Shown here piece after piece: positions 44,532 through 56,154 of a stretch of DNA of 64,000 nt. Under the pieces are notes generated by a model. The model saw only the letters and a list, made by a program, of their open reading frames with translations. It was not told where the DNA came from and made no database searches. The stretch comes from Maratus speciosus. Taxonomy: Eukaryota > Arthropoda > Arachnida > Araneae > Salticidae. The position numbers were made by a program, and so were the translations under genes. Location of the stretch: positions 36,322,352 through 36,386,351 of the forward strand of contig OZ010800.1 of the NCBI GenBank assembly GCA_963932465.1. The letters are read 5' to 3'. Within the stretch, counting starts at the first letter, position 1. Each line of letters starts with the position of its first letter.

Positions 44532-45269
44532 AAACTTAACGCAAAACGTTTCTAACTAAAATAAATGTATTAAAATAAATTTAAAGCTTTCTCATCTCCT
44601 TAAAAATAGGCAATTTCTTACCACTATAGGAAAGAATTTTGCCTATTTTCTGCTTCTATTCCTTTCTATAGTTAAATTCAAAACCTCGTCACCTTAAAAA
44701 TAGGCAATTTCTTACTAGTATAGCTACGAATTTTGACTATTTTCTGCTTATATTCTTTCCTGTAGTTACGTTTCACTTTACTATACATTATCAATTGAAT
44801 ACTTCTATGCAAACACGATTGAAATATTAAAACGTTTCACTTGTTTGTGCTTAAAAAATGGTATTTAATAACAAATATTTATTACAAATCTTTGATAACG
44901 TAATATACGGTTTTACAAGCTAAAAATATTTTGTTATTATAATATTGACATTTTAATATAATATTGTTAATATAATATAGTAAAAATATGTAAAAATTGA
45001 ATAGCAGACAAATTCGAATTGTACTACTATATGGCCATTGATGACGGCCACTTTCAATTTTAGACATTTTTTCGAATATTTAAAGATATATTTTTCGGAT
45101 TTTTCTGGAACTTCAGGATTATGAAGAATATTTTAGACTTCATATTTATAAATACCGATTTGATCAGAATAACAATTTGGGGGGGGGGGGGGGGCAACAA
45201 AAAATCAAAGAAAAAAATAATGTTTGGGATCACTATGTAAAACAAAATACACGAAATGGTCGAAATGGC
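44532..45269. other. AT-rich DNA, no gene seen
   Basis: It contains a ~115-bp direct repeat near 44595-44760 (AATAGGCAATTTCTTAC is the shared word) and a G run of ~16 at 45179-45194. No domain was recognised. Confidence 0.4.
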
Positions 45270-45660
45270 AATAGCTTCACATTGCTCCGAAAAAGTACCT
45301 TAAAATATTCTTCCACTAGTCTTAAAATATTTTCAAAGTTACCCTTAAACTATTCTTCCTACTATTTGCTTCTACTTACTTCTCAAGGTTTCCAAAAGAT
45401 TTAAAAATATATTTGAATTTGTTCAGGAATTTTCTCCCCCCAGATGAAGAGAAAAATAAAATCACAGAAATTCTAAACCAGAATCCTTCATGAAACAGTG
45501 AAGGAAAATCATTTTTTGGCATGTCAACCCGAAATCGAATGAATTTGAATCTAATAAACTGGAGTTTTAAAATATTTATTCGTTTATCAGTTCAATACCA
45601 GAAGGTGTCGAGCAATGCAATAAGGTACTAGAGCCCTATACAGGGTGTCTACTAAAATCC
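45270..45660 (+). repeat. Further copy of the ~430-bp unit
   Basis: It shares TTCTTCCACTAGTCTTAAAA-type sequence, TTCTACTTACTTCTCAAGG, GAAATTCTAAACC and the AACTGGAGTTTTAAAATATT region with 37125-38095. Confidence 0.5.
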
Positions 45661-45767
45661 TCTCCACCTCCTACCACCATCATTATCTTCGAAACATCGA
45701 CAGGTATAGTCATGAACATAGAGTAATAGGACTTATAGTACTAAATCATAATAGTACTATGCTAGTA

Positions 45768-45970
45768 CACTGTAAAAAAAAATTTGTAAAGTTACTAAAA
45801 TTTTTCTAGGAAACTGGGATTCCAGGAACTTTTTATGTAACGGCAACAAGAAAAATTCCTGTAACAGATGCTGTTACAGAAATTTTTGCTGTTGCCGTTA
45901 CATAAAAAGTTCCTGGAATCCCAGTTTCCTAGAAATATTTTAGTAACTTTACAGATTTTTTTTTACAGTG
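45768..45970. mobile_element. 203-bp palindromic MITE, CACTG/CAGTG ends, TA-flanked
   Basis: Almost the whole element is one inverted repeat. CACTGTAAAAAAAAATTTGT on the left pairs with the right end, and GGAAACTGGGATTCCAGGAA pairs with its complement near 45910. TA lies on each side (45766-45767, 45971-45972). The arms differ at only a few bases, so insertion looks recent. Confidence 0.85.
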
Positions 45971-47132
45971 TACTATAATAGTAATCATAATAGTACCAAA
46001 ATCAAGTTGCATCTTTCGTACAAATAAGGTAGCCGGTATACAATAGTTGACAGAAATTGCCCGTAATGGACAACGTTCATATATCTGACTCTCAATGATC
46101 AAACAGGTAATTGTCAGTAGAGCAGCACGTACCGAGTAGAACCGTGCTAAATTAGTACGCCTATTTCAAATATTTTTCTAATTGTAAGAAAGATTTTCTT
46201 CTTCCGAAGCCTATTTTGTTAGAGATCCTACTCTACGCTATGTTCATGGGTATAGTCAAAAACGTGGTGTCTAGGTATTAGTAAAGTGGCAATGCCATGA
46301 GACCTCATCCTATTGTGCCATCTAGCGGTAAACTGCGGAATCACCGTTTCTCTCTGTGGAAAACGGTGCGGGATAGAGAAAGATGTTAATTGAAAAGTTG
46401 AAGAGCATCCTCCTTCACTATTGGTATGAAGTGAAGACGTAATGCATGTAAAAATAACTTCATTAGAAGCTCTAAAATGTAATTTTTTTTACATCCTTTC
46501 AGCAGTTTAAATACGCCACAAATTGAGGCAGAAGTGTGACGTTATAAGACAGATGCACATTTACTGTTAAAACTAACACATATAAGCACGATAAAGTTTA
46601 TTTTAATATAAATCATGTTACATAAATATTATACGTCCCTCATCGGAATCAATGTATCATGCTTTCTGCGTGCGTTCTGTTGACACATTTGTCACATTTA
46701 AATCGAATTTCATATTAAAACAAACAGTACCTTGTTCACGTGTGTTAGTTTTATTAACAGATGTGCGTCTGTTTTATAAAACCACATATTTCTGTATGCG
46801 AAAAATGTATTTTTACATGCAAGATGTTTTCTCATACTAAAAAGAAAGACGCTCTACAATTATGTAATTGATCCCTTTCCGCGTGTCTTTCGCGTATAGT
46901 CAGGCCGTATAGCCGCCTGTCTATCCGCGCTCTATCTCGCGTAAATATCGACAGATTTCTATGTAATTCATATATGTTATTAAAGTCTAGCATCAAATGT
47001 TCAGTATTAAAATTGAAACATTCAGAATTTATTGTTCTTTTACAGAGACGCTCAAAAGAATTTCGTTACGTTATTGTCTGAGGGGAAAATATTTTGCCGT
47101 TTATTTAACCATTTCAAACGCATTGAAATTGA

Positions 47133-47264
47133 TATATGGGTTAATCCATGTGAAATCATCCAGACCATGTTGCTCAATATTTTTGATTTTTTTTTATTCT
47201 TTACCACTTAATTTACTGTACTTTTATCAGTCCAAAACAACGATTAAAATTTTTTTAAACCTTT

Positions 47265-47297
<33 letters not shown>

Positions 47298-49595
47298 GGC
47301 ATGGTTTTTCATGGAAATAGTACTTTACGAAAACCCTTATAACTTTTTTATTTCGAAACATATCAAAATGTTTTAAAAACCATTATATTGAGTAAAGAAT
47401 GTACTAAATTTTGATGATAGGTATTTTTATGATAATGATTAAAAATATTGCATAAAATAAGATTAAATGTATCATTTTTACAGCAAAAAATTGAATTTTT
47501 GGCACGAAAATTTTAATGGAAGAAAGAGCTTCGGCACCTTTATGTATTTTTTTTCTGAATATATACCGTATTGAACTATTCTCAGAAGAAATAATGAAAC
47601 AGTTTGAGTTATTCCTTCTTTTACTATGATTACTCAAACTTGGCATTTCAGCGCCAAAATGCTAAGTTTGAAGTTCAATACCTAAAAAAGGACTGGATAA
47701 ATTTTTATGAAAATTTAGCAGGATAACCTTTTTATAGATGTAAACATGTAGCAAAAATATTATGAGTGATATTTATGTGGTTTCAGAAATATGGAGCCTC
47801 GAAATTGCCTTGAAAACCCATTTGTTTAGACATATTTCCACACCATAAAGAACTCATAATGCGTAATATATTCTACTCATTTCTTCAAATGCATCTTTTT
47901 AAAGTATAAATAAATTTTCTACATAAAAATAATAATATTACAATTTAATTTATACTCACAAATTTAATATTTCATTTAATTTTAAGCTAGCATTAATTGA
48001 AGGTAAGTATTAATCTTATGATTAAGAACAAATTTACAAATCATATCATGTCTTAACTTGTAAATATCTGTTAAATTCTATTACTGAGAACAAGTTTTCA
48101 TATCCTGTGCTATTTATTTTTTATGTGCCAGTGCATAAATATATTATGGTTTAAAGTATAACCCAGATGAAGGCAACTGATGAATTTTTAGTCTTTTGTA
48201 GAAAAGTTACTGGCTTTAAAAACTCACTATTAAAACACAGTCTCAATACTTCCAGGAGTTAAAAAAAGAAATTAACTTCAAAAGAATGCATTGTTCTAGC
48301 AGATTTTGCTGAAAATTACACATTTATGATTTTAGATGAAATCCAGAGTTACCACTGGAATAATCAACTGGCTACAATACACCCATTTGTATACTATTAC
48401 AAAAATGACACAAAAATGTGTTGCAGGAATCTATGCATAATTAGCGATCATTTGGTATATGATACAATTGCAGTTCACACTTTTCAGAAACACTTAATTG
48501 ATGACATCAAAAACATTGCACCTTCTGTCATTGAAAATGTTATTTATTTCACTGATAGTTCAAGCAGCCAATATAAAAACAAAAAGAATTTTGTGAATGT
48601 ATGCCATCATTTCAAGGATTTTGGGATAAAATCGGAATGGAATTTCTTCGCCTCTTCCCACGGAAAAAATGCCTGTGATGGGATAGGTGGAACGAGAAAG
48701 AGAGAGATAACAAGAATTTCCATACAGCGACCATACTCAAACCAAATTTTAACACCAAAAGATATGTTTGAGTGCTGCTCTCAAAACATTTCTGGAGTTA
48801 CTTATCTATATATTTCAAGATAAGAAATCAAAGAGAATGAGAAAAATTTATAAATTTATTCCAATTCTTCCAACGGATTCCAGGAACATGTGCATATCAC
48901 TGATTTATACCATTAAGTTAAAGTGTTATCAGATGCTTTGTAACATCTACATGTGAACAATATAATGATCACAATATTTCAAAAATTTGGAAAAGCTCAC
49001 TATCATTCAAAGTAAATGAATTGCTTTGCAATTATATTGTGTGCATTTATGATAAAAAGTGGTGGGTTGGAAAAATTCTTGAGCTAAGTGAAGATAACAA
49101 TGACCTATTCCTTCACTTTTTTTTCACCAATATCGAATGAAACATCTTTTCAACTGTCCAAAAATGATACAATTTGGGTACCACTAAGTAACGTGCTTCG
49201 GAAACTAACTCCAGTCACTGGACGCAGCTACAACATTACCGAGACAGTTTGCAATGAAATATCTCTGATATTTATTTCTATGCGTGTAAAGTAAATTTAA
49301 GTATTATGTATTCTACGTAAAAAAAATATGTGTACCTTAAAAAGCAGCATTTGAAGTAATGAGAATAATAAATTATCCATTAAAAGTTCTTCTTGTTGTG
49401 AAAAACCATTTGTGACATGGCAAAAAATGGATGCCAAAAAAAATTCGAAAGGTTTAAAAATTTTTTAATCATTGTTTTAGACTCTTAAAAGTACAGTAAA
49501 TTAAGTAGTAAAGAATAAAAAAATCAAAAATATTGAGCAACATTTTTTTTTCTTTTTCTGGATGATTTCACATGTATTGGCCCATATATAACTGA
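47133..49595 (+). mobile_element. DNA transposon with ~180-bp terminal inverted repeats
   Basis: 47138-47310 and the complement of 49420-49590 match over ~170 bp with moderate divergence. Shared words include CATGTGAAATCATCCAGA and AATTTACTGTACTTTTA. Each inner edge meets a homopolymer. The flanks read GATATA on the left and TATATA on the right, allowing a short TATA-type duplication. It encloses the transposase-like relic at 48170-49294. Superfamily not assigned. Confidence 0.7.
48170..49294 (+). pseudogene. Transposase-like relic of the long-TIR element
   Basis: The clearest frame is 48326-48823 (165 residues). It contains DEIQSYHWNN near the N-terminus, YFTDSSSSQYKNKKNF about residue 88, and FFASSHGKNACDGIGGTRKR about residue 107. 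This is a pattern I associate with transposon-borne 'uncharacterized' proteins of arthropods and cnidarians, with a possible catalytic Asp in FTDSSSSQ. In-frame sequence continues upstream (LADFAENYTF) to a stop near 48260. Downstream, 49035-49125 encodes YDKKWWVGKILEL and WVPLSNVL-like pieces in shifted frames, resembling the small C-terminal domain of the same proteins. Several frame breaks make it non-functional. That it is the transposase of the surrounding element is inferred from its position between the inverted repeats. Confidence 0.6.
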
Positions 49596-50150
49596 AAGCA
49601 CTACAAGAATAGGGTGTATGCAGTATTAGTATAGGTACAGTACAGTATTAGTACAATAGAATAGGGTGTAAAAGAATTCGGTGTGCATAGAATTCACTGT
49701 TTATTTACAGAGATACGGAAAAGAATTCCGTAACAGTACTCTCTATGGGCAATAATTCTTAGAAGTGCATTTACAATTGTGGTATGCGTTTTTAAATTTA
49801 ACTAATTTGTTTGCATATTATTTTTGTGTATAAATTCGACTGTGGAGCGTTTCCTAAATGAACTAAATTTTAGCATACTGTATAGTATATAAACAAATCA
49901 TATAAGGGGATTCACAAAATAATTTTAATTTTCTTTCCCCGACTAGAGATGATAATTGCCTAAATTGAATTTACAAATGTCTTAGATGTGTTTGCAAATT
50001 GTTTACTTAATCTTTCACCTTATTAAAGTATGTGGTTTTGTTACAGTATTCTAATTGTGTTGTAAAGTGTTTCATAATATATGCTTGACACATGATTTTT
50101 CTTGTTTTGTTTTGTTTTGTTTTGTTTTGTTTTGTTTTGTTTTAAGAAAC

Positions 50151-51066
50151 GAAACCTGTGAGGAGAAATATTTTTAACATACATTTTTGTTCTTTCTTTT
50201 ATATTTTTTGGATCATATAAGGAATTAGTATTTTTCCGTAGACTTCGTAAGAAATACTACCTATTACATTCTCCCTTATGCTGGAACTTCTGAAAACAAT
50301 TTTGCAGATCGACGCCGATCATGACCAAAACCACCCCTAGTTTAAAGCTTATTCATCGGTCTATCTATCCAAACTGATGCAGAAAATCAAGAGGCAGAAA
50401 ATCTCGGTCAAGTTCGCTAATGAGCAAAATTGGACAGAAGGGGTGGAAATGGGGAATGGAATACTTTTTGTGAAAACAGAAAAAAAACGATAACTTCTTA
50501 ATTAAGATGCATATCGAATAAGTTTAAAGTTATCATTACTTCTAGGAAAAGGGCCAAAAATTTATATATGACAGATTTTTTATATCATTAAAATTGCCTC
50601 AAAAGACGAAATAAAATAGAGTTTTAAAGAAAAAAAAAATCCATAACTTCGTCAATTCACAAGATATCAAATCTGCTGGAATTTATTATAAATCTTCTTA
50701 ATATTACCTACAAATTTTATACTGACGAGTTTTTGATAGGACCACCTCTTACAGCAAAAGCAAAAAAAAAGAGGGGGGGTGGTTGTAGAGGGGAAAAAAT
50801 CACATCTTCGCTAATCCGCGACTAAGGCGATAAAAAGTATCATTGGCGTGATGAAAGTTTTTGACAACCCTCAGAGATGTTGTATATACGGACGGTTGCA
50901 TTATTAAACGCGCGCGTGTCTCAATAAAAAGAATGTTAGAATTTGAAATACAATGTATGGTTCTTTTAATGAAACAATCACCACACGGTTTAAATTTATT
51001 ATATAAGTCTAAGTCTTCTTAATGTTATCTATAACGTTTGTAGAAACAAATTTTTGACAAGATATG
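50151..51066. other. AT-rich DNA, no gene seen
   Basis: It contains loosely repeated segments of an AAATTTATTATA-and-ATAACTTCG type, suggesting an old repeat. No terminal repeats or domains were resolved. Confidence 0.35.
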
Positions 51067-51736
51067 CAGTGGAATCTCTTTTATCCGAAACTCTTTTAAC
51101 CGAAACTCTCGATTAACCGAAATCCATTTTTAAAGCCTTTTTTTTTTACTATCACATTCCTTGTGTGTAAAATCCATTTTGAAAGGTTTTTTTTTTTTAC
51201 TTTTAACTACCATATTGCTTGCGTGCAAGCGGTCCTTTTCGAATTAAGAGTACATATAAATATTTTCGATCCCCTTTCTTGGAGTTCCTTTGAATTCTAC
51301 TTGAGCTTCCGTAAGCTGCGGAGCGGAACGAAGAAAACGAACAAATTAGCAATTCTGAAGCTTTTTAATAGTTTGCAAAAAATTTTACATGGCTGGAGCA
51401 ATAGAAAGACTGTGATAATGGTAAACTAATAATATTAAAAAACTCCGTGATAGAGCTTCATAGCAAAGGCAATCGAATTTGCGACAAACAAAACATTTTT
51501 TCAAACCCTTGCGATATATGTAAAAAGTACTTAATTTCAAAATTAAAAATCAGGTAATTTATTCTTGTTTCTATTTTGCTATTGCTTTATTTTTATTAAA
51601 CACTTGTTACCATAATACGAAATATTGCATATATTTCTCCTTAATCTTAATATTGAAGCATTCTCGATTACCCGAAAATTTCGATTTTCCGAAAGAGGGT
51701 CGGTCCCAATTACTTCGGATAACCGAGGTTCTACTG
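51067..51736. mobile_element. Pogo/Tigger-like non-autonomous element (670 bp)
   Basis: The left end CAGTGGAATCTCTTTTATCC and right end (complement CAGTAGAACCTCGGTTATCC) match. Both are followed by inward CGAAA/ACCGAAA words. TA follows on the right, but the left flank is TG, so the duplication has mutated. Short frames inside (51163-51429, 51579-51785) have no transposase motifs. Confidence 0.7.
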
Positions 51737-53020
51737 TACTACTAATGGATGATATTGCTAAAAATATTCTCAAAGAACGAAACAAATAGGGGTTGGAGAA
51801 AAAATTATCGTATTAACATGGTTCTGATAAAACCAACTCTTACAGAAAAGTGAAATTAAAAACTCGTCAAAATCGGCGAGATAAAATTGTTAAAATGGGT
51901 TTATCTCTAATTTTGATTTAGTTCTTGTTGGTGAAATTAGTACTTAACTTCGAAATTTACCTGTGCCTGTAGGCTGAGCCTGGAGGGATTTTTTCTTTTT
52001 AATCCATGCCCTTTTTTTTGAAACAGGGATTTTGTAATATATATTCAAATTTGCTCACTAAGCTTCCTCTTACGGAGAAAAGAAAGAAAAGGAATAAAAT
52101 CTTGCAAATTCAGAACCAGAATCCTCCATGAAATGGAAAATAGAAATCTATTTCTATCTTCTCAATCTAAAATTGAAAGTATTTGAATACAGAACTGGGG
52201 CTTTAAATTATTTAAGCGTTTATAGGTTCAGAACAGGTCAAGTAATGCAATAAAGAAATATAGCTCTCTGTATATAATATCAAGTCAGAAACTTGTTTTT
52301 AGAAACAAAGGTTCAGAAAACATTTTTTTTTTTAAGCATAATTATTTTTTAATTGACAAGTCTTTGCAGATTGTGATAATTTCGTAAAAATTAAAATTGT
52401 TTAATTTTGTGTATATTGTTGAAATTATAAATTTATGTCGAATAAAAAATGATAAAATAAAGGTCACCGGAGACGTTTTTTAACATGTAAAAAAAATCGT
52501 CATTTAAAGAAAATAAATTACTTTTATTTAAAAAGGAACTCATTAATTCAATTAAGTATTAATCATTTTCCATAGATTCACAAGATTTTAACGTAAGCAG
52601 ATTACGTTAAGTATTAACGTAAGCCCTTAATTCTCGCTCCCGTGATAGCCAAGGGCTGTGTCTTTTATTCAGATTGTTTGATTCCCACTATAAAATAGCG
52701 TAATTGGCTTTATTAAGGTATCATTTTACTTGTCATTAAATAAGGTGAGTATTTCTTTTTCAAAAAAGTGGTGGCAATAAGCAGTCTGAATTTCTAAACC
52801 GTAATTTAATGCGACCGTTAGGAGGTTAACCAAAAATAAGCATCAATATTTTTATTGCTACTGAAAAAAAGGGGGCGTGACCTAGAAAAACTGATTCCGA
52901 TGAGTTAAACTCGCCAATTCCTTGAGGACATACCAGTTGTTTATACATGGGGTTAGCAAATTTTCAAAAAACATATTTGTTTACAATACTGGGCCACGAG
53001 CGGCCCCATACCGTGCCAAA
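51737..53020. other. AT-rich DNA with a ~430-bp unit copy at 52010-52290
   Basis: 52010-52290 repeats the ATATATTCAAATTTGCTCA, CAGAACCAGAATCC and GGGGCTTTAAATTATTTA order of the ~430-bp family. The rest shows no recognised feature. Confidence 0.4.
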
Positions 53021-53021
53021 T

Positions 53022-53213
53022 TCAGTGACCTATAACCATGTTTGACGATGAATAGCGATCTGGTGCAAGATTTGCCGCGGTGTAAAATGCCATACAATCT
53101 CTATGCAGGAAATTGGCAGATTGTTTTGGTGTCCCTCTGGTTTCTTCATCCCAGGAGAGTGTGTGATCGGTCACTGAGGAGTGACTGATGACATCCAAAT
53201 ACAGAGTTATCAA
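53022..53213 (-). other. GC-richer open frame of unknown nature
   Basis: A 63-codon minus-strand frame lies in sequence clearly richer in GC than its surroundings and ends at a stop near 53022. The peptide (for example SSVTDHTLSWDEETRGTPKQ) matches no family I know. It could be a terminal exon, an exon fragment carried by a transposon, or chance. No clear splice acceptor was identified upstream. Confidence 0.2.
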
Positions 53214-53329
53214 AGGGACCAGCTATATTTCTTCTGGTACGCGCAATCTTTAAAGTAGTTTGTTTATTCAATAAAAAATATCAAAATTAATTTTAAGAAA
53301 TTAAACGAGGAACAAAGCCGAAATTTTAA

Positions 53330-53560
53330 ATGGCCGCGATTTTGAAACAAGATGGCGGATGAAGTTGGCCAACGAACTCTGTCGAGACATTTGTATGTAC
53401 TATACACACAATAAACCTCATCCAAATATATATGATTTTTGTCATGCGATAACTTTCGTATTTACAAACCGATTTGGATGAGATTTATTGCGTGTATAGT
53501 ACATACAAATGTCTCGACGGCTGCAATAGGTAGCTTTTTACTTTTTGTAGTGAAAGCTAC
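53330..53560. repeat. Inverted fragment of the 326-bp satellite unit
   Basis: 53336-53430 matches one satellite unit of 40560-42650 (ATGGCCGCGATTTTGAAACA and following). 53460-53520 is its reverse complement (for example TGTATGTACTATACACACAA with its inverse). The right edge, GGCTGCAATAGGTAGCTTTT, also occurs after the array at 42775. Confidence 0.65.
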
Positions 53561-53849
53561 GTAAAACGTTATTGTAAATCTCTTTGTTTAATAAATATTG
53601 AAAGAAAAAAAAACATTTTCCTGAAATTAATAACTCAACAATGTACTACCAATTTAGAACAAGAATTTATCGGGTAGAGTCATATACTATAATTTTTGAA
53701 CTAATATTTCATTAACTGTGAAACTATATTATCTACGTCTGTATCTATTTTTACTTTCTTCTATCTTTACTAGAAGAAAGTATTGGATTCGTGAAAAAAA
53801 TTCGACTTCGGGTTTTCGACGGATTTATACGTTTGATAGTTCTGAACGC

Positions 53850-54400
53850 GATTTGACTATTTTTAAAAATGTCCGCCTGTGGGTCTGTGAGTCTGTCTGT
53901 ATGTGACACAAATATTGTAAGCGATCTCAAGAACTAATGCTCTGAATTTAATACATAAAACTTTAAATACAGTTATACCTTGATAGAATTTGGTGTTGAT
54001 TAGTTTTTGGTAAAAATCGCTGGACAGGTGGAACTGCTATGTGCCATTTTTTACGATTTCCGTAATAGCTCTATCTCAAGAACTAATGCATGGATTTTCG
54101 TTAAATTTCAGATTCAGTTATACCTTGATGTAAATTGGGGCTGATTAGTATTTGGTGTAAATCGCCCAACAGCTGGCGCTGCAATGTTGCGTTTTTCACA
54201 ATTTCCGCAGTAGTTCTATCTCAAGAACTAATGGACGGAGTTTCATCAAACTTCAGTTTCAGTTAGATGTTGACGTAAGTTGTTCCTGATTAGGCTTTCG
54301 TGTTAATCGCCCAATAGGTGGCGCTGCTAGGCTGCATTTTCTACGATTTCCGCAATACCTCTACCTCAAGAACTAATGATAGGGTTTTTCTGGCACTGAA
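53850..54400 (+). repeat. ~147-bp tandem repeat, about four units
   Basis: CTCAAGAACTAATG recurs near 53926, 54075, 54220 and 54365. Each unit also has a GTTATACCTTGATG-type segment and, about 50 bp before the next unit, a GG(C/T)GCTGCTA-type segment (AGGTGGCGCTGCTA at 54318-54331). It follows a GTCTGTCTGT-rich head near 53885, similar in style to 8240. Confidence 0.65.
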
Positions 54401-55129
54401 AAATCTTGCTTTACAATGACAACCAATGGACACAGTCAGAGGTTTTTCGAGATTTCCTAAAATTTGATTTTCTGGATAAAGCGAGGTTTGAAACTCACGC
54501 CCTCATATGTATTTGATATTTCTAATTTTCTTTTCTTTAAACATAGTGAGAATGTTTTTTTAAGTTATTTTTAAACACTCTTTCCTCATTACCCGTACTG
54601 ATTTGACCTAGTTTAATTAATAATTTGCTGATTTCAGTGGACAGAAATTTATTAATTCAAATAGTTAACCATTTTTCTCTTTAGATATTTATACTTTATG
54701 TAAGTTATTTTACATAAAAAATAAAAGATAAGTAATTAATTAAAATTTGCTTCTCGTCGCAAGAAATGTATATTTTTATTTTATTTACGAAAGATTATAA
54801 GCTAAGTCAGTCCTATAATGTCCCTGTGTTAGTAGTTTGACCTAAAGGTATTCTTCCGGTAAAATTATATTTTTTCCTCTCATTTTTAGTTAAATAAATA
54901 AAAAAGATGAATAATTAATTTTTTCTCCCATAATGATAGCCTTAATGTTTATTGTTAAGGAAATTATTCTGGAGTTTCCTAGAATATTTTTTTAATTAAG
55001 AGATAATGAGTTTTTCATCTTGAAAGTTGTGCATATTTTATGTTATTTTATTAACGCCAAAGAACAAGGTAGAAATATGCGTGTTTTTGCCTAATAAAAC
55101 ATATATTTAAAAGTAGTGATGGGCGATTC
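54401..55129. other. AT-rich DNA with a MITE fragment
   Basis: 54385-54500 resembles the right half of the foldback MITE at 43394-43670. The remainder shows no recognised feature. Confidence 0.4.
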
Positions 55130-55465
55130 TGTAAAAATCGAGTATCTATAAACATCGACATCGCATAAAACAGCATCGATTACAATAAAATTTATTCCTA
55201 AATTCTAGTTCCGGATGTTCTAGAATCGATACTTCTATACTCACAATCGAGTATTCATAAATATCGACATTGCATAAAACAGCATCTATCATAATAAGAA
55301 TCGATTCCCAAATTCTAGTGTCGGATGTTCTAGAATCAATACTTCGATACTCACAATCGAGTATCGATAAATATCGACATCGCATAAAACAGCATCGATC
55401 ACAATAAGAATCGATTCCCAAATTCTATTATCGGATTTTCTAGAATCGATACTTCGATACTCACA
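55130..55465. repeat. 110-bp tandem repeat rich in ATCGAT
   Basis: ATCGAGTAT starts near 55137, 55247 and 55357, exactly 110 bp apart. Each unit contains ATCGACAT, AACAGCATCGAT, a TTCTAGAATCGATACTTC-type palindrome and ATACTCACA. The 91-residue minus-strand frame here repeats its own sequence and is an artefact of the array. GTAGTGATGGGCGATT just before it resembles a hAT-like terminus. Confidence 0.75.
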
Positions 55466-56154
55466 CAGATAAGCTTAAGAACAGCAATTCTAACATTTAG
55501 CAATCAAAATGCAGAAAATTTGATCGTGGATCGTAATAACAACGATAGATAGATACCTCTGGCGCTAATTTCATAGCAATATATAAATCCTAATGATCGG
55601 GGTGCTAACCGATTGCATAAAAAGCTTGTCTGAATAGTAATTAATCATTGAAAAAACACGTGTTTGCAAAAAATACTGTTGCATTTTTAACCTAGTATGG
55701 GCCAGCCAAGGTTTCACTCCGCACTTATGGGCTTCTTCCATAATCGGGGCCAAAGTCAATTGCCACATTTAACATCATTATTATAACGTTTATACAGTTA
55801 AAGCAGTATTATTGCTTGTATCATTTTTGTTTGATGTTAACCTTGCTTGAGGGCCCGATTGAGGAATATTATGTTTTCGCTGAGGAAGTATAACATTCAA
55901 AATTGATTCATTTCGCATATCGCAAACTATTTGCAATATATATATATATATATATATTCAATCTTTGGTAGTTGATGTAAATTTATTGGGCTTTCTATAA
56001 TATTTTTCATTTGTGCGAAGAGCAACTATTTCATGAAAACGATTTTTCCTGGAATTAACACCCTGACAGATCGATTTCTAGACCCAAAAACGCTTATTCC
56101 ACCATTTCATGAAAATCGTTAAAAGTTGTTTTCGAGTACATCCAAAAATATAAA
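55466..56154. other. AT-rich DNA, no gene seen
   Basis: It includes a TA run near 55935-55956. No domains or terminal repeats were recognised. Confidence 0.4.

Larger units (their letters stand above)
46830..50150 (+). repeat. Second copy of the 8.2-10.5 kb periodic repeat, interrupted
   Basis: The head (GTCTATCCGCGCTCTATCTC near 46920), the periodic core (TTTTACAGAGACGCTCAAAAG near 47040; TTTACAGAGATACGGAAAAG near 49704) and the tail (TATGCTTGACACATGATTTT near 50080) follow the same order as at 8240-10470. A long-TIR transposon splits it at 47133-49595. A TTTTG pentanucleotide run (50104-50143) follows. Confidence 0.55.

Noticed and set aside
55146..55421. 91-residue frame with internal repeats
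   Set aside because: The peptide repeats with the 110-bp tandem array and has no domain.
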